Notes: generated by a model not told the origin, from the letters alone. 34,518 nucleotides of DNA from Oscillospiraceae bacterium (GCA_015068135.1 SVLB01000030.1:1-34518), one strand, 5' to 3'; positions 7,624 through 16,117 are shown, counted from the first letter of the stretch. A program made the numbers and translations.

Positions 7624-8209
7624 GCTTTGCCAGGCCATCGTGGTGGAGGGCAAGTACGATAAAAACACCCTGTCCCAAGTTGTGGACGCCCCCATTTTTC
7701 AGACCAACGGCTTCGGGATCATGAAGGATAAGTCTTTATTGGCATTGCTTCGGCAGGTGGCCAAAGCCCGGGGGCTGATCGTCTTTACCGATTCCGATGG
7801 GGGCGGCTTGGTGATTCGCAATTACCTGAAAAAGACCATTGCCCCCCAGTATCTGCTGCATGCTTATATTCCTCAGATCCCCGGCAAGGAGAGAAGAAAA
7901 GTATCCCCTGGAAAAGAGGGGATATTGGGAGTGGAGGGAATGACACCCCAGGTGATTTTGGACTGTTTGCGCCGTGCCGGTGCTACGGAGGCAGGGGAGC
8001 AGCCTATATCTTCCGGTAATATCACCAAGCAGGATCTTGTGGAGCTGGGGCTTTCCGGTTCTGCCAACAGCAGCTTCCTTCGCGAAAGGCTTCTGAAAAA
8101 GCTGGGATTTCCTGCCAATATGAGTGCCAATGCCATGCTTCAGGCATTGAACCTATTTTACGACCGGAAAGCCCTTGAAAAAGACTTGATGGAGATAGAT
8201 CATGATTGA
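7616..8209 (+). CDS. TOPRIM/DUF4093 protein, ribonuclease M5-like
   Basis: A 197-aa protein with an N-terminal TOPRIM domain: the catalytic Glu is in IVVEGKYDK (residues about 8-16) and the DxD motif is in IVFTDSDGGG (about 55-64). A C-terminal DUF4093-type helical domain follows (ITKQDLVELGLSGSANSSFLRERLLKKLGF). This is the architecture of RNase M5 proteins, which mature the 5S rRNA precursor in Firmicutes. Classic rnmV usually lies beside rsmA, whereas this one is wedged between holA and an ABC-F gene, so I do not assign the symbol. The ATG at 7616 overlaps holA by 8 bases and the stop overlaps the next gene by 8 bases. Function inferred from domain order only. Confidence 0.75.
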   Translation: MVKLCQAIVVEGKYDKNTLSQVVDAPIFQTNGFGIMKDKSLLALLRQVAKARGLIVFTDSDGGGLVIRNYLKKTIAPQYLLHAYIPQIPGKERRKVSPGKEGILGVEGMTPQVILDCLRRAGATEAGEQPISSGNITKQDLVELGLSGSANSSFLRERLLKKLGFPANMSANAMLQALNLFYDRKALEKDLMEIDHD

Positions 8210-10070
8210 TATATCTGTTAAAAACTTAACAAAGTTTTTTGTCATCGGTGAAAACCTACTGGAGGACTTTTCCTTTGAAGTCCAGGAGGGGGAACGGGTG
8301 GCGGTTTTGGGCCGCAACGGCTGCGGAAAAACCACTTTGTTTAAGATCCTCACCGGGGAAATGGACTATGATTCCGGAGAGGTATTTATCAATCCCCATA
8401 AAAAGATCGGCCTGATATCACAGATCCCCCGGTTCCCGGCGGGTTACACGGTGGAGCAGGTCCTGCGGTCAGCGTTTGGCCCGGTGTTAAAGGTCAAGGC
8501 CCGTATGGAGGAACTGGAAAATGTGATGGCCCTGGGGGCTACCAGGGAACAGCTTCAGGAATACGATGCCCTGACAGCCCGGTTCCAGGCTGCCGGCGGC
8601 TATGATATGGACGTGCAGACGGATAAGGTTTGCAACGGCCTGGGCATCACGCCCCAGCAACGCTGCCAGGAGTTTGACAGCCTTTCCGGCGGCGAAAAGA
8701 CCCGGATGAACCTGGCGCGACTGCTTTTGGAAAAAACGGACATCCTTTTATTGGACGAACCTACCAACCATTTGGATCTGCGCAGTGTGGAATGGCTGGA
8801 ATCCTATATCTTAAGCTTTAAGGGAACGGTGCTGATGATCTCCCATGACCGGTACTTTTTAGACCGGGTGGCACAACGGGTCATTGAGATCACAGACGGC
8901 CATGCAGAGTTTTATTCCGGCAACTATTCTTTTTATATCGACGAGAAGCAGGCACGGTTTGACCTGCAAATGAAGCAGTACGAGCAGGAGCAGGCTAAGC
9001 TGAAACAGTTGGGCTATACCGTAGAGCGCATGAAGGGCTGGGGCATCAATAACCGCACCCTATACCGCAGAGCCATGTCCATCCAGCACCGGATGGAGCG
9101 TATTAAAAAGACAGAACGGCCCAAAACGGAAAAAACCATGAAAGCCACCTTCGGGCAGAAGGACTTTTCCGGAGATGTGGTATTCAAGATGAAAAACGTG
9201 TCCAAAGCCTTTTCGGAGCGGACACTGTTTTCCGATGTGGAGCTTTCTGTGGAGGGCGGCGAACGGATCGCCCTTTTGGGGGACAACGGCACCGGAAAAT
9301 CCACCTTTATCAAATGCCTTTTGGGGGAGGAGGACTGTACCGGAAAGATCCAGTTTGGTCCTACGGTGAAATTTGGCTATCTGCCGCAGATCATCCACTT
9401 TGACCACCCAGAGCGGACCCTATATGACACCATGCTCTATGAAAAGAACTGCACGCCCCAGGTGGCAAGAGACCGGCTGGGTGCGTTCCTGTTCCAGGGA
9501 GAGGATGTGTTTAAGACCGTCGGCAATCTCTCCGGCGGTGAGCAGTCCCGTTTGCGGCTATGTATGCTCATGGATGAGAAGATCAACCTGCTGATCCTGG
9601 ATGAGCCTACCAACCATTTGGATATCGCTTCCCGGGAATGGGTGGAGGCGGCCATCGAGGAATTTGAGGGCGTGTTGCTCTTTGTATCCCATGATCGCTA
9701 TTTCATTGAAAAGTTTGCTGAGCGGATCTGGCTTTTGGAGGACGGAAAGATCCGGGACTTCAAATGCGGCTACAGCAAATACCGGTCTATTCTGGACCAC
9801 GAGGCGGCGCAAAAACAGCCGGAGCCCTCCCAGCCCAAGCCCAAAAAGGAAAAACCAAAGGGTGGAACCAAGGAGGTAGAAAAGCTGATCCGCCGCTTAG
9901 AGCGGGAGATCGAAAAGCAGGAACAGCTGGTAGCCCAATTGGATGAGAAGATCCTGGCATCCGGTGCGGATTACCAGGAGCTGACCCGTCTGCTTGGAGA
10001 AAAAGAGGAAGCGGAAACCGTTCTTATGGATTTGATGGAGCAGTGGGAAACTGCCCAGGAGAATATGTAA
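8202..10070 (+). CDS. ABC-F family ATPase (ribosome-associated)
   Basis: A 622-aa protein with two ABC domains and no membrane segment, the ABC-F pattern of translation factors acting at the ribosomal E site. Domain 1 has Walker A GRNGCGKT and signature LSGGEKTR followed by LLLDEPTNHLDL; domain 2 has GDNGTGKS, LSGGEQSR and LILDEPTNHLDI. Between them is the P-site tRNA interaction motif region, rich in charged helices (KQYEQEQAKLKQLGYTVERMK) and with a 'GWGINNRTLYRRAMSIQHRMERI' stretch. A Lys/Pro linker (KPKKEKPKGG) leads to a C-terminal coiled coil, as in Uup/YfmR-type members. It could be a housekeeping factor or an antibiotic-protection protein; the operon of housekeeping genes favours the former. 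The ATG overlaps the preceding stop region by 8 bases. Confidence 0.93.
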   Translation: MIDISVKNLTKFFVIGENLLEDFSFEVQEGERVAVLGRNGCGKTTLFKILTGEMDYDSGEVFINPHKKIGLISQIPRFPAGYTVEQVLRSAFGPVLKVKARMEELENVMALGATREQLQEYDALTARFQAAGGYDMDVQTDKVCNGLGITPQQRCQEFDSLSGGEKTRMNLARLLLEKTDILLLDEPTNHLDLRSVEWLESYILSFKGTVLMISHDRYFLDRVAQRVIEITDGHAEFYSGNYSFYIDEKQARFDLQMKQYEQEQAKLKQLGYTVERMKGWGINNRTLYRRAMSIQHRMERIKKTERPKTEKTMKATFGQKDFSGDVVFKMKNVSKAFSERTLFSDVELSVEGGERIALLGDNGTGKSTFIKCLLGEEDCTGKIQFGPTVKFGYLPQIIHFDHPERTLYDTMLYEKNCTPQVARDRLGAFLFQGEDVFKTVGNLSGGEQSRLRLCMLMDEKINLLILDEPTNHLDIASREWVEAAIEEFEGVLLFVSHDRYFIEKFAERIWLLEDGKIRDFKCGYSKYRSILDHEAAQKQPEPSQPKPKKEKPKGGTKEVEKLIRRLEREIEKQEQLVAQLDEKILASGADYQELTRLLGEKEEAETVLMDLMEQWETAQENM

Positions 10071-10093
10071 TATTATGATAAGGAGCAAATATC

Positions 10094-10915
10094 ATGAGTT
10101 CTTGTAATGGAAATTGTGCCTCCTGCGGCAGCGATTGCGCAGACCGCAAGGCAGAGAGCATGCTTGCCAAGCTCAACGAAAAGTCCACGGTCAAAAAGGT
10201 GATCGCTGTGGTGTCCGGCAAGGGCGGCGTGGGTAAGTCCACGGTGACCTCCATGCTGGCAGTGGCCATGGCCCGTAAGGGTAAGCGCGTTGGTGTGCTG
10301 GATGCGGATATTACCGGTCCTTCTGTGCCCACAGCCTTCGGCGTGACCGAATGCCAGGGCGCCAACGATGACGGCCTGTATCCTGCCCTGACCCGCAGCG
10401 GCATGCAGATCATGTCCATCAACCTGCTTTTGGACGATGCTACCTCTCCTGTGGTTTGGAGAGGTCCTGTGATCGCCGGTGCGGTCAAGCAGTTCTGGAC
10501 CGATGTGATCTGGGAGGATGTGGACTACTTGTTTGTGGATATGCCTCCCGGAACCGGTGACGTGCCTCTGACGGTGTTCCAGAGCCTTCCTGTGGATGGT
10601 ATCGTGATCGTGACCTCTCCGCAGGATCTGGTGTCCATGATCGTCTCCAAGGCTGTGAAGATGGCCAATATGATGAAGATCCCCGTTTTGGGCTTTGTGG
10701 AGAACTATAGCTATCTGCAGTGCCCCGACTGCGGTAAGAAGCTGGAAGTGTTCGGTAAGTCCAAGCTGGACGAGGTGGCAAACAGCTTTGGCCTGCCCAT
10801 CCTGGCAAGACTGCCCATTGATCCCAAGGTGGCGGAAGCCTTTGACGGCGGCATGATGGAAACTGTGGATACTTCTTTGTTGGAGGAGGCGTTGACTGCC
10901 TGTGAAAACGCTTGA
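10094..10915 (+). CDS. Mrp/Nbp35-type Fe-S cluster carrier ATPase
   Basis: A 273-aa P-loop ATPase of the Mrp/NBP35 group, which binds and transfers iron-sulphur clusters in the cytosol. The N-terminus has a Cys-rich segment CNGNCASCGSDC (residues 4-15), resembling the Nbp35-type N-terminal cluster site rather than the DUF59 domain of classical Mrp. The deviant Walker A SGKGGVGKST is at about residue 41, switch regions DADITGPSVP and VDMPPGTGD follow, and a C-terminal CPDC pair (about residue 212) would bind the bridging cluster of the dimer. The ATG follows AAGGAG with proper spacing, 23 bases after the ABC-F stop. The following gene overlaps by 14 bases. The recipient proteins are unknown, though the window contains a radical SAM activase. 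Confidence 0.93.
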   Translation: MSSCNGNCASCGSDCADRKAESMLAKLNEKSTVKKVIAVVSGKGGVGKSTVTSMLAVAMARKGKRVGVLDADITGPSVPTAFGVTECQGANDDGLYPALTRSGMQIMSINLLLDDATSPVVWRGPVIAGAVKQFWTDVIWEDVDYLFVDMPPGTGDVPLTVFQSLPVDGIVIVTSPQDLVSMIVSKAVKMANMMKIPVLGFVENYSYLQCPDCGKKLEVFGKSKLDEVANSFGLPILARLPIDPKVAEAFDGGMMETVDTSLLEEALTACENA

Positions 10916-11969
10916 TATGATTCTTCCTGGGGAGATATTCAGCGGCTGGTGGAAGGAAGGCCATGTTCAGGGCATTGCCCTGGATAAGGAAAAGGGCCAT
11001 ATGTACTTTTCCTTTACCACCATGCTCCTGAAAACGGACCTGCAGGGAAATCCCCTTGGCAGTGTCCGCCGACTGGCAGGGCATTTGGGGTGCATTACCT
11101 TTGACCCTGACCGTCGCCGGGTCTACGGTTCTTTGGAACTGAAGCACGATGTGATCGGACGGGATATTATTGACCGCACCGGCTGGGACCCCAATGGAGA
11201 GGACAATTTCTATTTGGTAAGCTTCGACTGCGACCGGATCTGCCGTATGGATATGGATGCGGAAGCCGACGGCATTATGCTTGCTGTGTGGCTGAAGGAA
11301 GTGGTTCGCGATTACCGGGCAACAGACCCTGTCAGCGGACAGAGCCATGTATACGGCTGCAGCGGCATTGACGGCACGGAATACGGCCCTGCCTTCGGTA
11401 GCTTTGCACCGGGCAAGATCATGGTAGCCTACGGTATCTACTCCCAGCCGGAACGGCAGGATAATGACCATCAGGTGATCCTCCAGTGGGATGTTTCGGT
11501 GATTGACCGATTTGGCAAACCTCTTTGCCAGGAGAAGCCCCATCACAGCGGCCCGGAGGGGTGCGAGGCACAGTATTTCGTCTATACGGGGAATACCCGT
11601 TACGGCGTGCAGAATCTTTCCTATGATCCTGCCTCCCGGCTATGGCTCATGGCGGTCTACCGGGGCGAGAAGCCGGAATTTGGGAATTTCCCCATGTTTG
11701 CGGTGGACCAGACGGTGGATCCCCAAATGGATACCCTCAAAGGAAGAGGGGAGAAGGGCAGTTGCCTGACCCTGGCTTCTGTGGGAAATCAGGATGCCAT
11801 GGGCGTATGGGGAATGGACTTTCCCCATGGCTCCACGGGGCTGTGTCCTGTAGGTGACGGAACGGTTTATGTTTCCCTCCACCTGGCGGATAAGGAAAAG
11901 AAGCTTTTTGCCAGCCGGGTGATCCGCTACAACTTTGCCCAGGGACAGTGGACGCAGATCGCGGAATAA
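10902..11969 (+). CDS. Unrecognised cytoplasmic protein, possible beta-propeller
   Basis: A 355-aa protein without signal peptide or membrane segment that I cannot assign to a named family. It opens with GHVQGIALDKEKGHMYFSFTTMLLKTDLQGN, and repeated strand-turn elements of the form 'hydrophobic-D-x-x-x-x-x-h-Y-h-S-h' (ITFDPDRRRVYGSLE, LSYDPASRLWLMAVY, VGDGTVYVSLH) suggest a beta-propeller similar to SMP-30/NHL-like folds. Acidic and aromatic residues are frequent, which would suit a sugar or metal site. The GTG at 10902 overlaps the end of the Mrp gene; GGAGGAGG lies about 12 bases upstream, somewhat far. It is the last gene before a terminator. Co-translation with the Fe-S carrier may be fortuitous; no function is proposed. 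Confidence 0.75.
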   Translation: MKTLDMILPGEIFSGWWKEGHVQGIALDKEKGHMYFSFTTMLLKTDLQGNPLGSVRRLAGHLGCITFDPDRRRVYGSLELKHDVIGRDIIDRTGWDPNGEDNFYLVSFDCDRICRMDMDAEADGIMLAVWLKEVVRDYRATDPVSGQSHVYGCSGIDGTEYGPAFGSFAPGKIMVAYGIYSQPERQDNDHQVILQWDVSVIDRFGKPLCQEKPHHSGPEGCEAQYFVYTGNTRYGVQNLSYDPASRLWLMAVYRGEKPEFGNFPMFAVDQTVDPQMDTLKGRGEKGSCLTLASVGNQDAMGVWGMDFPHGSTGLCPVGDGTVYVSLHLADKEKKLFASRVIRYNFAQGQWTQIAE

Positions 11970-11970
11970 A

Positions 11971-12011
11971 ATGTTGGGGTCAGGCTCATCGCCTGACCCC
12001 AACATTTATTA
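11971..12011. terminator. Bidirectional intrinsic terminator between convergent operons
   Basis: A 15-bp perfect stem (11971-11985 with 11991-12005, loop TCATC) has TTTATT after it on the plus strand and TTTTATT after it on the minus strand. It lies 1 base after the last plus-strand stop and 33 bases before the trxB stop, so it serves both transcripts. Confidence 0.9.
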
Positions 12012-12038
12012 TAGAACCTTTTATTTTGGCAGTAGTTT

Positions 12039-12938
12039 TTACTTATCCAGCCATGCACAGGCATGGGTTGCGGCGACAGTACCGTCGGCGGTGGCAGTGG
12101 TCAGCTGACGGATCAGCTTCTTCCGGCAGTCACCGGCAACATACAGTCCCGGTGTCCGGGTGGCGCAGTTTTCGTCGCTGTCGCAGTAGCCCCGTTCATC
12201 CAGATCCGCTAAATGGCTGATCAGACTGCATTCGGGACTGCGGCCCAGGGCCACAAACAGACCGGAAACAGAGATCTCCTGAACACCGTCTTCTGTGTCC
12301 ACGGTGACGGATTCCAGCTTGTCAGCGCCGTTGAGGGACTGCACAGTGGCACCTGTAAGGAAACGGATATTGGGCGTTTTCTTCGCGGCCTCTACCAGGG
12401 CATTTTCCGCCCGGAACTGATGGCGGCGATGGATCAGGGTCACGGTTTTGCAGACACCTGCCAAAAACAGTGCATCGTCAAAAGCACTGTTACCGCCGCC
12501 CACAACGGCAACCTCCTGATCTTTGAAGAAGGCACCGTCACAAAGGGCGCAATAGCTGATACCGCTTCCGGTCAGCTCTGCCTCCCGGGGCAGGGAAAGG
12601 GGCGTAGGGCGGGCGCCGCCAGCATAGATCACACTGCGGCAAGGGATCACCTCGTCCTCTGTGGTAACGGAAAAGCCCTCAGGGGTCTTTTCCACCTGCA
12701 ACACCTGGGTAAACTGGATCTCGGCACCGCAATTCATGGCGTGAGAGCAGAGTTTATCGCCCAGCTCCATGCCGGAGATGTTTTCAATGGCGGGGTAATT
12801 GTTCACCAAATGGGCTTGGGTGATTTGCCCGCCCAGGCTTTGCATTTCACATACAGTAACGGACTTTCCGGCCCGTGCGGCATAAACAGCGGCAGTCAGA
12901 CCGGCAGGGCCGCCGCCGATAATGACGAGATCAGTCAT
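12039..12938 (-). CDS. trxB: Thioredoxin reductase-like flavoprotein
   Basis: A 299-aa FAD/NAD(P)H oxidoreductase. The N-terminal FAD site is GGGPAGLTAAVYAARAG, the second dinucleotide site is GGGNSAFDDA, and the redox-active pair is in SYCALCDGAFF, i.e. CxxC followed by DG as in thioredoxin reductases (most have CATC). A C-terminal GLYVAGD-type FAD motif is present (TPGLYVAGDC). It would pass electrons from NAD(P)H to a thioredoxin or glutaredoxin-like partner. Its start lies 4 bases after the nrdD stop in the same transcript, and NrdD has a fused redoxin domain, so the natural partner is probably that domain. The length is slightly short of the usual 305-315. Confidence is high for the family and moderate for the partner. 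Confidence 0.92.
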   Translation of the reverse strand: MTDLVIIGGGPAGLTAAVYAARAGKSVTVCEMQSLGGQITQAHLVNNYPAIENISGMELGDKLCSHAMNCGAEIQFTQVLQVEKTPEGFSVTTEDEVIPCRSVIYAGGARPTPLSLPREAELTGSGISYCALCDGAFFKDQEVAVVGGGNSAFDDALFLAGVCKTVTLIHRRHQFRAENALVEAAKKTPNIRFLTGATVQSLNGADKLESVTVDTEDGVQEISVSGLFVALGRSPECSLISHLADLDERGYCDSDENCATRTPGLYVAGDCRKKLIRQLTTATADGTVAATHACAWLDK

Positions 12939-12942
12939 AAGA

Positions 12943-15288
12943 TCATCCCTTCAGGAATTCCTTGATTTGGGCAATGCCGGCATAGACCTTGTCACCGGCG
13001 GCAGAGTGGACCACCAAAGAGGGAGCCTGATTGAGCTTATACTCCTTGGCCTCCTGGGCGTATTGTTCCACGTTTTTCTCCTGATATACGATACCGGCCT
13101 TCTGAAGCATGGGCTTGACGATGCGGCAGTTGGGGCAGGTGGAGGTGACAAACAGGGAATAGCCGGTGGGCGCATCAGGGCAGGCAGTCACAGTCTGCAC
13201 GGAAGCACCGGCCTTGGCGGCAACGGAAGGTACATAGTTCTTACGGTCTCTGTACTCCTGGGACTTTCCGTCGTTCCAGTTCTGTACTGGGCGGTAATAG
13301 CCGGTGATCCGGCTGTAGACCTCGGTCTTTTTGCCGCAGATGGGGCAGGTGTACTCTTCACCGGTGATATAGCCGTGATCCACACATACGGAGTAGGTGG
13401 GAGACAGGGTGTAGTAGGGCAGCTCATGGTTTTCGGCAATGGTGCGCACCAGGTTAGCGGCGGCCTTCCAATCGGGAAGCTTTTCGCCCAGGAAGGTGTG
13501 GAACACTGTGCCGGAGGTGTAGAGGGTCTGCAGCTTATCCTGGATGGCCAATGCGGCAAAGACATCCTCGGTGTAGCCTACGGGCAGGTGAGAGGAGTTA
13601 GTGTAATAGGGGGTAGCGCCCTCGTGGGCGGTAATGATCTCGGGATAACGCTTCTTGTCATGCTTGGCAAGGCGGTAGGTGGTGGATTCTGCGGGGGTCG
13701 CCTCCAGGTTGTACAGATCGCCGTACAGCTCTTGGTAGTCGGACAGCCGCTCGCGCATGTGATTGAGGACCTTCTGGGCAAAGTCCTGGGTCTCGGGATG
13801 GGTCAGATCCTTTTTCAGCCAGTTGGCATTGAGGCCCACCTCATTCATACCGATCAGGCCGATGGTGGAGAAGTGGTTGTCGAAGCTGCCCAAATACCGC
13901 TTGGTATAGGGGTACAGACCTTCCTCCATATGCTTGGTAACGGTGGTACGCTTGATCTTCAGACTGCGGGCGGCAATGTCCATGAGCCGATCCAGCCGGG
14001 CGAAGAAATCAGCCTCATTTTTGGCAAGATAAGCGATCCGGGGCAGGTTGATGGTAACCACACCGATGGAGCCGGTGGACTCACCGGAGCCGAAGAAGCC
14101 GCCGGACTTCTTCCGCAGCTCACGCAGGTCCAGACGCAGACGGCAGCACATGGAGCGCACATCGGAGGGCTCCATATCGGAGTTGATGTAGTTGGAGAAG
14201 TAGGGGGTGCCGTACTTGGCGGTCATTTCAAACAGAAGCTTGTTGTTCTCGGTCTCGCTCCAGTCGAAATCCTTGGTGATGGAGTAGGTGGGGATGGGGT
14301 ACTGGAAGCCACGGCCGTTGGCATCGCCTTCGATCATGACCTCGATAAAGGCCCGGTTGACCATCTCCATTTCCTTCTTACAGTCGCCGTAGGTAAAGTC
14401 TGCGGGCTTGCCGCCAATGATGCAGGGCTGATCTGCCAGGTCAGCAGGGACAGTCCAGTCCAAGGTGATGTTGGAGAAGGGAGCCTGAGTGCCCCAACGG
14501 CTGGGGGTGTTGACACCGTAAATAAAGCTTTCGATGCAGTGCTTGACTTCGGTGTAGGTGAGATTATCTGCCTTGACAAAGGGAGCCAGGTAGGTATCGA
14601 AGCTGGAGAAGGCCTGAGCGCCGGCCCATTCGTTCTGCATAATGCCCAGGAAGTTGACCATCTGATTGCAAAGGGTCGCCAGGTGCTTGGCAGGGGCAGA
14701 GGTGATCTTGCCCACAACACCGCCCAGGCCCTCCTGGATCAGCTGCTTCAGGCTCCAGCCTGCGCAGTAGCCGGTGAGCATGGAAAGATCGTGAATGTGC
14801 AGATCTGCATTGCGGTGGGCATTGGCGATCTCCTCGTCATAGATTTCAGACAGCCAGTAGTTGGCGGTGATGGCGCCGGAGTTACTAAGGATCAGACCGC
14901 CCACGGAGTAGGTAACGGTGGAGTTTTCCTTCACACGCCAGTCGGAGACCTTCAGATAGCCGTCCACCAGGCCCTTGTAGTCCAAAATGGTGGAGCTCAT
15001 GGAGCGCAGCTTCTCCCGGTTCTTCCGGTAGAGGATGTAGGCCTTGGCAACGTCGGCATAACCGGCACGCTGCAAAACAGCTTCCACAGAGTCCTGAATG
15101 GACTCCACCTCAATGGCATCGTCCATGATCTTGCAGGCGTAGTCGGAGGTGACCTGCAAAGAGAGCATATTGATAATATCGGGATTGTAGGGGATCTGGG
15201 TGGCCTCAAAGGCCTTGGTAATGGCGTTGGCGATCCGGGTAATGTTAAAATCTACGGTGCGTCCGTCACGTTTGGTAACCTTGTACAT
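12943..15288 (-). CDS. nrdD: Anaerobic ribonucleoside-triphosphate reductase with fused glutaredoxin-like domain
   Basis: A 781-aa class III ribonucleotide reductase making dNTPs without oxygen. The N-terminal ATP-cone (KRDGRTVDFNITRIANAITKA) is the allosteric site. The adjacent Cys381-Cys382 in RSMCCRLRLD lies in the thiyl-radical loop region. A zinc site is formed by C-x2-H and CPIC (SVCVDHGY...TCPIC). The glycyl radical is Gly663 in RITGYYRPVQNWNDGK. Unlike standard NrdD of about 700 residues, the chain continues with a redoxin fold: LFVTSTCPNCRIVKPML with Cys718 and Cys721, then a cis-Pro-like QAPSLVV segment and a final helix. This implies that disulphide exchange, not formate alone, supplies the reducing electrons. 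AAGGAG precedes the ATG. It lies between nrdG and trxB. Confidence 0.96.
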   Translation of the reverse strand: MYKVTKRDGRTVDFNITRIANAITKAFEATQIPYNPDIINMLSLQVTSDYACKIMDDAIEVESIQDSVEAVLQRAGYADVAKAYILYRKNREKLRSMSSTILDYKGLVDGYLKVSDWRVKENSTVTYSVGGLILSNSGAITANYWLSEIYDEEIANAHRNADLHIHDLSMLTGYCAGWSLKQLIQEGLGGVVGKITSAPAKHLATLCNQMVNFLGIMQNEWAGAQAFSSFDTYLAPFVKADNLTYTEVKHCIESFIYGVNTPSRWGTQAPFSNITLDWTVPADLADQPCIIGGKPADFTYGDCKKEMEMVNRAFIEVMIEGDANGRGFQYPIPTYSITKDFDWSETENNKLLFEMTAKYGTPYFSNYINSDMEPSDVRSMCCRLRLDLRELRKKSGGFFGSGESTGSIGVVTINLPRIAYLAKNEADFFARLDRLMDIAARSLKIKRTTVTKHMEEGLYPYTKRYLGSFDNHFSTIGLIGMNEVGLNANWLKKDLTHPETQDFAQKVLNHMRERLSDYQELYGDLYNLEATPAESTTYRLAKHDKKRYPEIITAHEGATPYYTNSSHLPVGYTEDVFAALAIQDKLQTLYTSGTVFHTFLGEKLPDWKAAANLVRTIAENHELPYYTLSPTYSVCVDHGYITGEEYTCPICGKKTEVYSRITGYYRPVQNWNDGKSQEYRDRKNYVPSVAAKAGASVQTVTACPDAPTGYSLFVTSTCPNCRIVKPMLQKAGIVYQEKNVEQYAQEAKEYKLNQAPSLVVHSAAGDKVYAGIAQIKEFLKG

Positions 15289-15303
15289 AAGTATTTCTCC
15301 TTT

Positions 15304-15996
15304 TCAGATGCCGCGAAGGCTTGTATTCTTTATATAAGGGAGGACTGCCTTATGCAGCTTCTCCAGTTCTTCCATAGTCAAAGGCCGCATCCCGGAGCCC
15401 AAAAGATCACCGGAATCCACAAATTGCTGTAAATAATAGGCATTTGCTCCCGCAAGCCACCGACCGATGGCTTCCAGACGCTTTGGGGTGTGCAAAGGAG
15501 CGCAAACTGTGGTGCGAAACTCATAATCGGTATTGCCGTTCATGAGAAGTTCTGCGCTTTCTTTTACCCGGTCCAAAATGTCCACACCACCGCAGGTCTG
15601 TACATAGCCATCCGGGTCGTTTTTAATATCCATGGCGACGTAGTCCAGGAGTCCTTCTTTGATAAGATCCCGGAGCATTTCGGGATTGGATCCGTTGGTG
15701 TCCAGCTTTACTGCAAAGCCCAGGTCTTTGATCTGCCGGATCCGCTCCGGAAGCTTGGCATACAGGGTCGGTTCGCCGCCGGTGATACAAACGCCGGTGA
15801 GCTTTCCAACGCGGCTTTTCAAAAATGCCAATAAATCCTCCGTGTCCATCAAAGGAGGGGGCAGTCGCTGTGGCAACACCAAAGAAGGGTTATGACAAAA
15901 CGGACAGCGCAGATTGCAGCCACCCAAAAACACGGTGCAGGCAAGCCTTCCCGGGAAATCCAGCAAGGTCAGCTTCTGCAAACCCATGATCTTCAC
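15304..15996 (-). CDS. nrdG: Anaerobic ribonucleotide reductase activating protein (radical SAM)
   Basis: A protein of about 230 residues of the radical SAM superfamily that installs the glycyl radical on NrdD. The cluster motif CNLRCPFC (CxxxCxxC) follows LDFPGRLACTVFLGG near the N-terminus, and the GGEPT SAM-binding motif is in VCITGGEPTLY. It is longer than E. coli NrdG (154 aa) and belongs to the extended group sometimes called NrdG2. The GTG at 15996 lies 7 bases after GGAGG; the ATG at 16002 and GTG at 16011 are in frame but overlap or precede that site. nrdD starts 15 bases after the stop. The fit of motif and neighbour makes NrdD the substrate rather than pyruvate formate-lyase. Confidence 0.93.
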   Translation of the reverse strand: MKIMGLQKLTLLDFPGRLACTVFLGGCNLRCPFCHNPSLVLPQRLPPPLMDTEDLLAFLKSRVGKLTGVCITGGEPTLYAKLPERIRQIKDLGFAVKLDTNGSNPEMLRDLIKEGLLDYVAMDIKNDPDGYVQTCGGVDILDRVKESAELLMNGNTDYEFRTTVCAPLHTPKRLEAIGRWLAGANAYYLQQFVDSGDLLGSGMRPLTMEELEKLHKAVLPYIKNTSLRGI

Positions 15997-16029
15997 GGCC
16001 ATCCCTCCCACGATACGATGCTAAGCAAC

Positions 16030-16058
16030 AGTATAGCGGTTGTTTTTGAGATTGTCAA
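16030..16058 (-). promoter_or_regulatory. Promoter of the nrdG-nrdD-trxB operon
   Basis: On the minus strand TTGACA (16053-16058) and TATACT (16030-16035) are separated by 17 bases, a near-consensus sigma-A promoter about 35 bases upstream of the nrdG start. I do not see an NrdR box pair in this short leader. Confidence 0.85.
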
Positions 16059-16088
16059 GGGGGAAACACAAGATTTAGTAAAAACAAA

Positions 16089-16117
16089 TAAAAAACGGCA
16101 CAATATATTGTGCCGTC
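16089..16117 (-). terminator. Terminator (distal copy) of the MoxR-VWA transcript
   Basis: A 22-bp perfect palindrome with arm ACGGCACAATA (16095-16116) is followed on the minus strand by TTTTTATTTGTTTTT, giving a complete intrinsic terminator. It now lies 500 bases beyond an identical palindrome that directly follows the VWA stop codon but lacks the T-run. Confidence 0.8.

Noticed and set aside
12922..15432. An 836-aa open frame on the plus strand opposite nrdD
   Set aside because: Antisense shadow of nrdD, glycine/valine-rich with no recognisable motif, and no ribosome binding site.
15304..15996. Pyruvate formate-lyase activating enzyme
   Set aside because: The radical SAM protein is adjacent to nrdD in one operon and no pfl gene is present, so NrdG is the better call.
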